Below, piece by piece: positions 7,123 to 14,977 of a DNA stretch of 64,000 nucleotides (position 1 is its first letter; each line of letters begins with the position of its first letter). The translations under genes and the position numbers were made by a program. The stretch covers positions 1,612,001 through 1,676,000 of the forward strand of contig NZ_CP034412.1 in NCBI RefSeq assembly GCF_006094275.1. The letters are read 5' to 3'. The DNA is from Glutamicibacter creatinolyticus (lineage in GTDB: Bacteria > Actinomycetota > Actinomycetes > Actinomycetales > Micrococcaceae). The notes beneath the pieces are model-generated. The model made no database searches, had not been told where the DNA came from, and saw only the letters and a program-made list of their open reading frames with translations.

Positions 7123-9900
7123 GTGAGCACCCCAGCCGAACGCTACCAGCAGGCCAAGGCCCGGGCAGTTGAGCGCGGCACCCTGATGCCCGACTTCCGT
7201 GCCAGCCTCGGCTTCGACCTGGACCCGTTCCAGGAGCAGGGCTGCCAGTCGGTCGCCCAGGGCAAGGGGGTGCTGGTGGCCGCCCCCACCGGGGCCGGCA
7301 AGACGGTGGTCGGTGAGTTCGCGATCTTCCAGGCCCTGGCCCAGGGCCGCAAGGCCTTCTACACCACCCCCATCAAGGCGCTGAGCAACCAGAAGTACTC
7401 GGACCTGGTCAAGGTGCACGGGGCGCGCAATGTGGGCCTGCTGACCGGGGACACCTCCATCAACTCCGAAGCCCAGGTGGTGGTGATGACCACCGAGGTG
7501 CTGCGCAACATGCTCTACGCCGACTCACGCACCCTGGACGGGCTGGGCTACGTGGTGATGGACGAGGTGCACTACCTGGCCGACAAGTTCCGCGGGGCCG
7601 TGTGGGAGGAAGTGATCCTGCACCTGCCGCAGAACGTGCAGATCATTTCCCTCTCCGCCACCGTCTCCAACGCCGAGGAGTTCGGCGGCTGGCTGGACAC
7701 GGTGCGCGGGGACACCGACATCATCGTCTCCGAACACCGTCCGATCCCGCTGTTCCAGCACGTCATGGTCGGCACCAAGCTGATGGACCTGTTCGCCGAG
7801 GACGTCTCCTTCGACCAGACCGCCGGACAGCAGTCCCGCGCGGCGGTGAACCCGGACCTGCGCAAGCTCACCCGGCCCTTCCGCCCCGGCGGGCGCGGAC
7901 GCCGGGGCGGCTCGCGGGACCGCTACACCCCGCCGCATCCCGAGGCGGCCCGCGCCACCCGCCCGCAGAGCATCATCGCCCTGGACCGGGCCGCGCTGCT
8001 GCCGGCGATCTTCTTCATCTTCTCCCGCAAGGGCTGCGACAACGCCGTGCACCAGTGCGCGATGGCGGACCTGCGCCTGACCACGGACGCGGAAGCCGCG
8101 GAGATCGCCGAGGCGCTGGAGGAAGTCGCCTACCGGATCCCCTCCGATGACCTGGAGGTGCTCGAGTTCTGGTCCTGGCGGGACGCGATGATGCGCGGGT
8201 ACGCCGCCCACCACGCCGGGCTGCTGCCGATCTTCAAGGAAATCGTCGAGGACCTGTTCGCTCGCGGCCTGCTCAAGGTCGTCTTCGCCACCGAGACCCT
8301 GGCCCTGGGCATCAACATGCCGGCCCGTTCGGTGGTGCTGGAAAAGCTGGTGAAGTTCAACGGTGAAGCACACGTGCAGATCAGCGCCGGGGAGTACACC
8401 CAGCTCACCGGGCGGGCCGGACGGCGCGGCATCGACATCGAGGGCCACTCCATCGTGATGTGGAACCCGGAGGTGGAGCCCGAGGCGCTGGCCGGTTTGG
8501 CCTCCAAGCGCACCTACCCGCTGAACTCCAGCTTCCGCCCCACCTACAACATGTCCACCAACCTGCTCGCCCAGTTCGGCCGGGAACAGACCCGCCGGAT
8601 CCTGGAGTCCTCCTTCGCCCAGTACCAGGCCGACCGCTCCGTGGTGGGTCTGGCCCGCCAGGTGCAGTCCCGCGAGGAATCCCTGGCCGGTTACCAGAAG
8701 GCCATGCAGTGCCACCTGGGGGATTTCCAGGAATACAGTGCGCTGCGCCGCAAGCTGAGCGCGGCGGAGAAGAACTTCTCCCGCAACCGCCAGCACGAAC
8801 GCCGTTCGGCGGCGGAGAAGTCCATGCAGGCGGTGATCCGCGGGGACGTGGTGGACCTGCCTGGCTCGCGGCGCTTTGGCCGGGCCGTCATCGTGGAGGT
8901 GGACACCTCGCTCTACGATCCGCGGCACACCGTGCTCACCGAGGAAGGCCGGCTGCGCCGGCTCTCCGTGGAGGACCTGCGTGGTCCATTGGAGATCGTC
9001 TCGCGGATCAAGGTGCCCAAGGCGTTCACCGGCAAGTCGCCCAAGGAACGCAAGGACCTGGCCGCGGCGCTGCGCAACGCCATCCACGAGCACCGGCCCC
9101 CGCGCAAGGACGCGGCCGGGTTCGACTACGCCGGCAGCGACAACTTCGAACGCGAGGTGGAGGGGCTGCGCCGCCAGCTGCAGGACCACCCCTGCCACCA
9201 CTGCTCGGACCGTGAGGAGCACGCCCGCTGGGCCGAACGCTACTGGAAGCTGAAGAAGGAAACCGACCGGCTGCGCCGGCAGATCTCCGGACGCACCAAC
9301 ACCATCGCCAAGCAGTTCGACAAGGTCTTCGCGGTGCTCGAGCACTTCGGCTACATCGCCCCGCAGGCCGAGGACGACGAACCGGTCATCACCGATGCCG
9401 GGCGCCGGCTGCGCCGCATCTACGGCGAACGCGACCTGCTGACCAGCCGGGTGCTGGAAACCGGGGCGCTGAACTCGCTGAACGCCGAGGAGCTGTGCGC
9501 CGTCACCGCCGCCCTGGTCTACCAGGCCCGGCGCGACTATGACCGCCCGGACCCGAAGATGCCCACCGAACGGGTGGCCGGGGTGTGGGAGCTGATGGTC
9601 AAGTCCTGGGCGCAGCTTTCGGACGTGGAGGAGGCCAAGGGCCTGGAACCCACCGCCCCGCCGGAGTCCGGGCTGATCTGGCCGATGTACAAGTGGGCAC
9701 GCGGCGCCACCTTGAACACCTGCCTGCGCGGGGCGGATCTGGCCCCCGGGGACTTCGTGCGCTGGGCCAAGCAGGTCATCGACACCCTGGACCAGCTGGC
9801 CAAGAACCCTGACCTGCCCACCAGGCTGTCCAAGAACGCGCGCAAGGCCGTGGACCTGGTCAAGCGCGGAGTGGTGGCCTACTCGAATGTATTGGATTAG
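7123..9900 (+). CDS. Ski2/HelY-like DEAD/DEAH-box RNA helicase
   Basis: A 925-residue superfamily 2 helicase. Walker A is APTGAGKT (residues 54-61), motif II is DEVH (147-150), motif III is SLSATVSN, and motif VI is QLTGRAGRRGID. The C-terminal ~400 residues match the actinobacterial HelY/Dob1-type extension (DSHCT-like), including a CHHCSDREEHARWAERY segment. These enzymes unwind or remodel RNA; the exact role of HelY is not settled. The GTG at 7123 is 38 bp after tatC, with AGGAGA 14 nt upstream. A TAGAGT box overlaps the tatC stop codon and may give a separate transcript. The locus tatA-tatC-helicase is a common actinobacterial cluster. Confidence 0.92.
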   Translation: MSTPAERYQQAKARAVERGTLMPDFRASLGFDLDPFQEQGCQSVAQGKGVLVAAPTGAGKTVVGEFAIFQALAQGRKAFYTTPIKALSNQKYSDLVKVHGARNVGLLTGDTSINSEAQVVVMTTEVLRNMLYADSRTLDGLGYVVMDEVHYLADKFRGAVWEEVILHLPQNVQIISLSATVSNAEEFGGWLDTVRGDTDIIVSEHRPIPLFQHVMVGTKLMDLFAEDVSFDQTAGQQSRAAVNPDLRKLTRPFRPGGRGRRGGSRDRYTPPHPEAARATRPQSIIALDRAALLPAIFFIFSRKGCDNAVHQCAMADLRLTTDAEAAEIAEALEEVAYRIPSDDLEVLEFWSWRDAMMRGYAAHHAGLLPIFKEIVEDLFARGLLKVVFATETLALGINMPARSVVLEKLVKFNGEAHVQISAGEYTQLTGRAGRRGIDIEGHSIVMWNPEVEPEALAGLASKRTYPLNSSFRPTYNMSTNLLAQFGREQTRRILESSFAQYQADRSVVGLARQVQSREESLAGYQKAMQCHLGDFQEYSALRRKLSAAEKNFSRNRQHERRSAAEKSMQAVIRGDVVDLPGSRRFGRAVIVEVDTSLYDPRHTVLTEEGRLRRLSVEDLRGPLEIVSRIKVPKAFTGKSPKERKDLAAALRNAIHEHRPPRKDAAGFDYAGSDNFEREVEGLRRQLQDHPCHHCSDREEHARWAERYWKLKKETDRLRRQISGRTNTIAKQFDKVFAVLEHFGYIAPQAEDDEPVITDAGRRLRRIYGERDLLTSRVLETGALNSLNAEELCAVTAALVYQARRDYDRPDPKMPTERVAGVWELMVKSWAQLSDVEEAKGLEPTAPPESGLIWPMYKWARGATLNTCLRGADLAPGDFVRWAKQVIDTLDQLAKNPDLPTRLSKNARKAVDLVKRGVVAYSNVLD

Positions 9901-9933
9901 CACCTACAGGTGCGGATTGAGGACTAGGAATTC

Positions 9934-11535
9934 ATGGCACTGACCCTGTACCGCAACGGATCGATCTACTCGTCGGCCGACCCGTTCGCCACCGCAATGA
10001 TGATCGACGGGAACACCGTCGCCTGGATCGGCGGGGAGGAAGCCGCCGACCGCCAGGCCGAACGCGCCGATGAGGTCATCGACCTTGAGGGCGGGCTCGT
10101 TACCCCGGCCTTCGTGGACTCCCACACCCACCTGGCGGATTTGGGGGCCGTGCTGGCCGGTGAGGACCTCAGCGCCGGCCGCAGCCCCGAGGATCTGGTT
10201 GCGCGGCTGCGGGAGCTGGCCGGGGCAGCTGAGGGGCAGATCATCAGCGCCCACGGCTGGGACGAAACCCGCTGGGCCACCGGGCAGCTGCCCGCCACCG
10301 AGCAGCTGGAGGCCGCGGCCGGCGGCAAGGGCTACTACCTGACCCGCATCGACAAGCACAGCGCCCTGGTCAACCAGCGGCTGCTGGAGCTGCTGCAGCT
10401 CAAGGACATCACCCCGGGCCTGGTGCACGGCGCCGAACGCGATAAGATCGCCGCCGCCCTGGACGCCGACCCGGCCCGGGTGTCCGCCCACCAGCGCCGG
10501 GCACTGGAGCACTACGCCTCCCGCGGCTTCGCGGTGGTCGTGGAAATGGCCGCCGAACACCTGGGCGGCAAGCCGGCGCTGAAGGCGCTGCTGGCAGAGG
10601 ATGACCCGCAGCTGCCCGAGGTCTACGCCTACTGGGGCCAGGCGGTCAGCGGCGCGGATGAGGCCCGCGCGCTGGCGGACGAATTCGATTCGCCGCGGCT
10701 GCTGGGCCTGGGCGGGGACCTGAAGGTGGACGGCTCGCTGGGCAGCCGCAGCGCGGCCCTGCGCGAGGACTACGCCGACGCGCCGGGTGAGCGCGGCACC
10801 CTGTTCCTGGAACCGGAGCAAATCGCCGCCCACCTGGTTGCCTGCAGCGAAACCAACACCCAGGCCGGTTTCCACGTCATCGGCGACGCCGCGCTGGACA
10901 CCGTGCTGGACGGGTTCGACCTGGCCGCCGAACGCATCGGCGTGGCCCGGCTGCAGGCCGGCCGGCACCGCCTGGAGCACGCCGAAATGGTGGATGAGGC
11001 CAGCCGCCAGCGCCTGCTGGCCTACTCGATCACCGTGTCCATGCAGCCGCGCTTTGACGAGTACTGGGGCGCGGAGCACGGCATGTACCGTCAGCGCCTG
11101 GGGGAGCGGGCCGGGCAGATGAACAACCTGGCCGCGATGCTCTCCGCCGGGATACCGGTGGTGCTCGGCTCGGACGCCCCAGTCACCGAGGTGGATGGCT
11201 GGGCAACCGTGCGGGCGGCGATGCGGCTGAACCAGCCGGCCGGGCGGATCTCGGCCCGGGCCGCGTTCCTGGCCCAGACCCGTTCCGCCTACCGCGCCAT
11301 GGGCCAGGCCAGCCCGTACACTGGGCAGCTGGTGATCGGCGCCCCGGCCACCTTCGCGGTGTGGAGCGCCTCCGAACTGGCCGTGCAGACCCCCGATGAG
11401 CGCATCTCCTCCTGGTCCACCGATGCCCGGGCCGGCACCCCGCTGCTGCCGGTCATCGACGAGCAGATCCCCGAATGCCTGCGCAGCGTGCGGGCCGGAA
11501 TCACCCTGTTCGACGCGCTGCCGGTACGCTCCTAG
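9934..11535 (+). CDS. Amidohydrolase family protein (YtcJ-like)
   Basis: 533 residues of the amidohydrolase_3 family of metal-dependent hydrolases. The metal-binding SHTHLADLG follows the first beta strands (VTPAFVDSHTHLA), LEHAEMVD supplies a later His, and VVLGSDAPV the final Asp. YtcJ-like proteins hydrolyse exocyclic or amide bonds of varied small molecules; the natural substrate cannot be read from sequence. No signal peptide. The ATG at 9934 follows a TAGGAATTC site and lies 33 bp after the helicase gene, so the two may be co-transcribed. Confidence 0.9.
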   Translation: MALTLYRNGSIYSSADPFATAMMIDGNTVAWIGGEEAADRQAERADEVIDLEGGLVTPAFVDSHTHLADLGAVLAGEDLSAGRSPEDLVARLRELAGAAEGQIISAHGWDETRWATGQLPATEQLEAAAGGKGYYLTRIDKHSALVNQRLLELLQLKDITPGLVHGAERDKIAAALDADPARVSAHQRRALEHYASRGFAVVVEMAAEHLGGKPALKALLAEDDPQLPEVYAYWGQAVSGADEARALADEFDSPRLLGLGGDLKVDGSLGSRSAALREDYADAPGERGTLFLEPEQIAAHLVACSETNTQAGFHVIGDAALDTVLDGFDLAAERIGVARLQAGRHRLEHAEMVDEASRQRLLAYSITVSMQPRFDEYWGAEHGMYRQRLGERAGQMNNLAAMLSAGIPVVLGSDAPVTEVDGWATVRAAMRLNQPAGRISARAAFLAQTRSAYRAMGQASPYTGQLVIGAPATFAVWSASELAVQTPDERISSWSTDARAGTPLLPVIDEQIPECLRSVRAGITLFDALPVRS

Positions 11536-11631
11536 CATCGCGCCCCAAGCCCCCGGAAAGGCAACTGCCAGGAAGCGCTGATTGCATGTGTGACTTGGCG
11601 CAAGTTTGTGTATCCAGTAGTCACCGAATGG

Positions 11632-11662
11632 TTGACACAACCGGTGGGTAGGGGACTAGGCT
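11632..11662 (+). promoter_or_regulatory. Candidate promoter of a structured RNA
   Basis: A perfect TTGACA at 11632-11637 and a TAGGCT at 11657-11662 are separated by 19 bp. This is the best -35 match I found in the window. Transcription would begin near 11669 and run into two strong hairpins, with no reading frame before the ppm1 promoter at 11830. Confidence 0.5.
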
Positions 11663-11668
11663 GGTGAT

Positions 11669-11800
11669 CAGCGCCACGCCGCGGGCCGCTTTCCGGGCCC
11701 CTGCGGCGTAGCACATCAAGTTGATCCCCGGTGACCTTAGATAACATTCCCTGCCGTGCGGCGGGGGATAGGGCCGAAGTCACCGGGGATCAACTGTGTC
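11669..11800 (+). ncRNA. Possible structured RNA or leader with two strong hairpins
   Basis: The 370 bp between the amidohydrolase and ppm1 hold no convincing gene. Hairpin 1 (11676-11709) has arms ACGCCGC and GCGGCGT extended by GGGCC/GGGCCC pairing. Hairpin 2 has perfect 16-bp arms, GTTGATCCCCGGTGAC (11720-11735) and GTCACCGGGGATCAAC (11779-11794), enclosing 43 nt. Both lie just downstream of the candidate promoter at 11632-11662. I do not recognise a known riboswitch, 6C RNA, SRP RNA or T-box. It could be a small RNA, a ppm1 5' leader, or a small palindromic mobile element (no target duplication is visible). Confidence 0.4.
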
Positions 11801-11829
11801 ACAACGCGGTTGAGCGCTGCCCGGGTGAC

Positions 11830-11835
11830 TATAAT
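11830..11835 (+). promoter_or_regulatory. -10 element of ppm1
   Basis: A perfect TATAAT preceded by TGAC. The GTG of ppm1 is 69 bp downstream. A CGGTTG 17 bp upstream is only a weak -35, so recognition may rest on the -10 region. Confidence 0.55.
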
Positions 11836-11904
11836 TTGAATTTGGACTAATTCCCCCGGACCGAGCTGGCGGGGATGCCAAGCAGAATTCGAGAAAGGTG
11901 CCGC

Positions 11905-12639
11905 GTGCGCGTCATTACGATCATCCCCACGTACAACGAGCTGGAGTCACTGCCCCTGACGGTGGGACGACTGCGCAAGGCCGTGCCGGACGCCGACGTG
12001 CTCATTGCCGACGACAACTCGCCCGACGGCACCGGCGAGCTGGCCGACAAGATGGCGGCCGAGGACAGCCAGATCCACGTCATGCACCGCAAGGGCAAGG
12101 AAGGGCTGGGCGCGGCCTACATCGCCGGCTTCCGCTGGGCCCTGGAGCGCGACTACGACGTCATCGTGGAAATGGACGCGGACGGCTCGCACATGCCCGA
12201 ACAGCTGCCCCGCCTGCTGCAGGCCAGCGCCGAGGGCGCCGACCTGGTGATCGGTTCGCGCTGGGTCAAGGGCGGGGAAGTGGTCAACTGGCCGCTCTCG
12301 CGCAAGATCATCTCCCGTGGCGGCAGCTTCTACTCGCGCACCCTGCTGGGCCTGCCGCTGAAGGACATCACCGCAGGCTACCGCGCCTTCAAACGCGAAA
12401 CCCTGGAGGCCATCGACTTCGACGCGATCGAATCGCGCGGCTACGGCTTCCAGGTGGATATGACCTTCCGCGTGGCGATGCTGGGCATGCGCATCGTCGA
12501 GGTCCCGGTGACATTCGTGGAACGCGAGCTGGGGGATTCGAAGATGAGCGGAAACATCGTCGTTGAGGCGATGCTGAACGTCACCCGCTGGGGCCTGTCT
12601 GCCCGCTGGAAGAAGCTGACCGGCAAGCTGCAGAAGTAG
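11905..12639 (+). CDS. ppm1: Polyprenol monophosphomannose synthase (GT2 glycosyltransferase)
   Basis: A 244-residue GT-A fold glycosyltransferase, family 2. IIPTYNELESLP opens the fold, ADDNSPDGTGELAD supplies the nucleotide-binding Asp residues, EMDADGSHMPEQLPRLL is the DXD-type metal site, and GSRWVKGGEV and YRAFKRETLEAIDF follow. Ppm1 transfers mannose from GDP-mannose to polyprenyl phosphate, giving the donor for lipoglycan and protein mannosylation. This is the stand-alone catalytic domain, without the acyltransferase fused in M. tuberculosis. The GTG at 11905 has a GAGAAAGG site; an in-frame ATG ten codons earlier adds an unlikely N-terminus. It converges with rbpA, a pairing frequent in actinobacteria. 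Confidence 0.92.
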   Translation: MRVITIIPTYNELESLPLTVGRLRKAVPDADVLIADDNSPDGTGELADKMAAEDSQIHVMHRKGKEGLGAAYIAGFRWALERDYDVIVEMDADGSHMPEQLPRLLQASAEGADLVIGSRWVKGGEVVNWPLSRKIISRGGSFYSRTLLGLPLKDITAGYRAFKRETLEAIDFDAIESRGYGFQVDMTFRVAMLGMRIVEVPVTFVERELGDSKMSGNIVVEAMLNVTRWGLSARWKKLTGKLQK

Positions 12640-12669
12640 CCGCTGCGGCGCTTTGCCGCCAAGAACAGG

Positions 12670-12709
12670 ACGCCGCGCGTTCGGGCCCACCGGCCCGGGT
12701 GCGCGGCGT
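12670..12709 (+). terminator. Terminator of ppm1
   Basis: Outer arms ACGCCGCGC (12670-12678) and GCGCGGCGT (12701-12709), with inner GGGCC/GGCCC pairing and G-T pairs between, are followed by TTTTCCTTT. Confidence 0.85.
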
Positions 12710-12766
12710 TTTCCTTTCCCCGCCGTCCCTGGGCCTTAGGCGGGACACGGCGCCAGAGACACAAAA

Positions 12767-12805
12767 GGTGAGGCTGCCCTCCCCGTGGGGAAGGGCAGCC
12801 TCACC
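12767..12805 (-). terminator. Terminator of rbpA
   Basis: Arms GGTGAGGCTGCCCT and AGGGCAGCCTCACC with an inner CCCC/GGGG extension. Read on the minus strand, the hairpin lies just after the rbpA stop and is followed by TTTTG. Confidence 0.85.
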
Positions 12806-12831
12806 GTGTGCTTGTGGCGGAAGGACGCGTC

Positions 12832-13179
12832 CTAGACCGCTTCGCCGCGCGAGGCGCGCAGCTGGGTCAGGCGGTCGGCCAGGATCTTTTCCAGTTCCTC
12901 TTCCGAACGGCGCTCCAGCAGCATGTCCCAGTGGGTACGAACCGGCTTCTCGTTGGTCGGCTCGGCCTCCTTGGCTTCGCCGTGCACCAGCTTGGCTTCC
13001 TTGCCGGCCTTGGTCAGCCAGGTGGCCGGGATGTCGGCTTCAGCGGCAAACACCACGAAGACGCGTTCGCCGTCCTCGCTCTGGTATTCCACGCGCTGGC
13101 GTGCAGCCGGCTCTACACCTGCCTCAGATTCCATGCTCTGTGCGCCCAGGCGCATGCCTCGTAGGCTGCGATCGCTCAT
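12832..13179 (-). CDS. rbpA: RNA polymerase-binding protein RbpA
   Basis: 115 residues. The N-terminal tail starts SDRSLRGMRLGAQS, a small beta-barrel domain contains FAAEADIPATWL, and the C-terminal sigma-interaction domain carries the signature RTHWDMLLERRSEEELE. RbpA binds RNA polymerase and the group I/II sigma factors and stabilises the open promoter complex; it is specific to actinobacteria. This copy has no cysteine at all, so it cannot hold the zinc found in Streptomyces RbpA and resembles the mycobacterial form. The ATG follows AAGGAGTAAC. Upstream lie a SigR/SigH-type promoter (13221-13246) and a TATAAT further out (13278-13283, minus strand). Confidence 0.95.
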   Translation of the reverse strand: MSDRSLRGMRLGAQSMESEAGVEPAARQRVEYQSEDGERVFVVFAAEADIPATWLTKAGKEAKLVHGEAKEAEPTNEKPVRTHWDMLLERRSEEELEKILADRLTQLRASRGEAV

Positions 13180-13220
13180 GTTACTCCTTACGAGAGGTCT
13201 TCGTGTACGCTACACATTCC

Positions 13221-13246
13221 AACGGTCGGTGTGGCCAAAAGATTCC
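13221..13246 (-). promoter_or_regulatory. SigR/SigH-type promoter of rbpA
   Basis: On the minus strand the sequence reads GGAAT, exactly 18 nt, then GTT, the consensus of thiol-oxidative-stress ECF sigma factors SigR (Streptomyces) and SigH (mycobacteria). It is about 40 bp before the rbpA ATG. rbpA of Streptomyces coelicolor is a known SigR target. Confidence 0.75.
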
Positions 13247-13286
13247 CCGCTCCAGTGGCCGGCACCCAAAATAACCATTATACGTG

Positions 13287-13322
13287 CCAACGGCGGGACC
13301 CGTTTCCGGATCCCGCCGTTGG
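13287..13322 (-). terminator. Terminator of the nfeD-SPFH operon
   Basis: Arms CCAACGGCGGGA (13287-13298) and TCCCGCCGTTGG (13311-13322) form a 12-bp perfect stem 29 bp after the SPFH stop. There is no T-run. The minus-strand sequence immediately after it contains a TATAAT (13283-13278) that may serve rbpA. Confidence 0.65.
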
Positions 13323-13350
13323 GGACTGAATCATAGGGCGGAACCGGGTA

Positions 13351-14274
13351 TTAGACGCCCGTGGAGCCCGAGTCGTTCTTCCGAGCCGAGTCGGATACGC
13401 CGCCCAGCGCGCCGCCGATGCCCTTCAGGGCCTCGGTGACCTCGCTGGGGATGACCCACAGCGTGTTCGAGGTGCCTTCGGCCAGCTTCGGCAGGGTCTG
13501 CAGGTACTGGTAGGCCAGCAGCTCCTGGTCCGGGCGTCCGGCGTGAATCGCGTCGAACACCTTCTGGATTGCCTGGGCTTCACCGTCGGCGCGCAGGATC
13601 GAGGCCTGGGCGTCACCCTCGGCCTTGAGGATGGCGGCCTGGCGTTCACCTTCGGCGGTGAGGATGTCGGACTGCTTGGTGCCCTCGGCGGTGAGGATCG
13701 CGGCGCGGCGGTCACGTTCGGCGCGCATCTGCTTCTCCATCGAGTCCTGGATCGAGATCGGTGGGTCGATGGCCTTCAGCTCGACGCGGGAGACGCGGAT
13801 GCCCCACTTGCCGGTGGCCTCATCCAGCACCCCGCGCAGCTGGCCGTTGATCTGGTCGCGGCTGGTCAGCGCCTCTTCCAGGTTCAGCCCGCCGACCACG
13901 TTACGCAGCGTGGTGGTGGTCAGCTGCTCAACGGCCTGGATGTAGTTGGCGATCTCATAGGTCGCCGCGCGCGGCTCGGTGATCTGGAAGTAGACCACGG
14001 TGTCGATGGAGACCACCAGGTTGTCCTCGGTGATCACCGGCTGGGGCGGGAAGGAGACAACCTGTTCACGCAGATCCAGCAGCGGCAGCAGTCGGTCAAC
14101 AAAGGGGATCAGGATCGTCAGCCCGGGATTCAGGGTGCGGTTGTACTTGCCCAGGCGCTCGACGATGCCGGCGCGGGCCTGGGGTACGATGCGCACGCTG
14201 CGCAGCAGCACGACGATCACGAAGATCGCCAGAACCACGAGCACGATTATCAGCCCAAGTGAATTGGACTCCAT
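13351..14274 (-). CDS. SPFH/stomatin-like (paraslipin) membrane protein
   Basis: 307 residues. An N-terminal membrane helix (residues about 7-25) leads into an SPFH/band-7 domain with RIVPQARAGIVERLGKYNRT and DRLLPLLDLREQVVSFPPQPV, then ATYEIANYIQAVEQLTTTTLRN. A long coiled-coil follows (repeats of AERDRRAAILTAEGTKQSDI and AEGERQAAILKAEGDAQA). Proteins of this kind scaffold membrane microdomains and often act with NfeD, whose gene is directly upstream (114 bp). The coding pair nfeD-SPFH is a very common bacterial operon. Confidence 0.93.
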   Translation of the reverse strand: MESNSLGLIIVLVVLAIFVIVVLLRSVRIVPQARAGIVERLGKYNRTLNPGLTILIPFVDRLLPLLDLREQVVSFPPQPVITEDNLVVSIDTVVYFQITEPRAATYEIANYIQAVEQLTTTTLRNVVGGLNLEEALTSRDQINGQLRGVLDEATGKWGIRVSRVELKAIDPPISIQDSMEKQMRAERDRRAAILTAEGTKQSDILTAEGERQAAILKAEGDAQASILRADGEAQAIQKVFDAIHAGRPDQELLAYQYLQTLPKLAEGTSNTLWVIPSEVTEALKGIGGALGGVSDSARKNDSGSTGV

Positions 14275-14388
14275 GGGTACTCACTTTCTTGGTGCGTTGA
14301 TGATTTGGTCTTTGGTCTGCTCCCTGGCCGGCGGGTTTGCCGTGGCCGCGCATCCGGTCAAGGGGCGCACCGGGGGAGCTGACGGGTG

Positions 14389-14859
14389 TTAAAGGTCGGC
14401 CTCGGGCTTCAGCTTCAAATAGGCGGTCGCCCCTTCGATGCGGCTGACGACGGCATAGCTGCCGGGATCCATGCTCGGCTGGTCCACGTCGGTGCGGGCC
14501 GTCCAGACCTCGCCGACGATCTTGGCGCGCCCGGAGATCCGGGAGACCGGTTCGAGCACCAGTGCGTCCTGGCCGATCAACCGGTCAATGTTCGTGCGGA
14601 ACCCCTCCGGCGCCTTGCGCAAATGTCTGATGGCAATCGGGCGCACCAGCAAAACCATTGCCAGTGACACCAGACCGAACACCACCACCTGCAGCCAGCC
14701 CGGGCCGCCCGCCAGGGCCACGGCCAATCCGCCGAGCGAACCAACGCCGAGCATGATGAAATACAGGTCCAGTGACAGCATCTCCACGATCGCCAACAGC
14801 AGGAACACCGCGAGCCAGATGACCCAGGCGTTGCTAAGAACCCATTGCGCTGTACTCAA
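14389..14859 (-). CDS. NfeD-like membrane protein
   Basis: 156 residues of the short NfeD type (NfeD1b-like). Membrane helices come first (WLAVFLLLAIVEMLSLD and adjacent), then a C-terminal OB-fold around QDALVLEPVSRISGRAKIVGEVWTARTD. Such proteins partner stomatin-like SPFH proteins, as encoded here just downstream, in membrane quality control. The start is TTG at 14859, with GAGG four nucleotides upstream; no better start codon is seen. The upstream 118 bp to rlmA hold no gene. Confidence 0.88.
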   Translation of the reverse strand: MSTAQWVLSNAWVIWLAVFLLLAIVEMLSLDLYFIMLGVGSLGGLAVALAGGPGWLQVVVFGLVSLAMVLLVRPIAIRHLRKAPEGFRTNIDRLIGQDALVLEPVSRISGRAKIVGEVWTARTDVDQPSMDPGSYAVVSRIEGATAYLKLKPEADL

Positions 14860-14977
14860 TGCCTCATACCTTCGTTTACGAGTTCAGCCGCCCCGACAAT
14901 CCGGTCGGCTTTGCCTCCATTCTGCCGCATACGCCACTGGATGTCGGTAGTCACTTAGGGGGATATTTGATTTCGCA

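Noticed and set aside
11720-11794. Miniature transposable element defined by the 16-bp inverted repeats.
   Set aside because: No flanking target duplication and no second copy noticed in the window; kept only as an alternative to an RNA.
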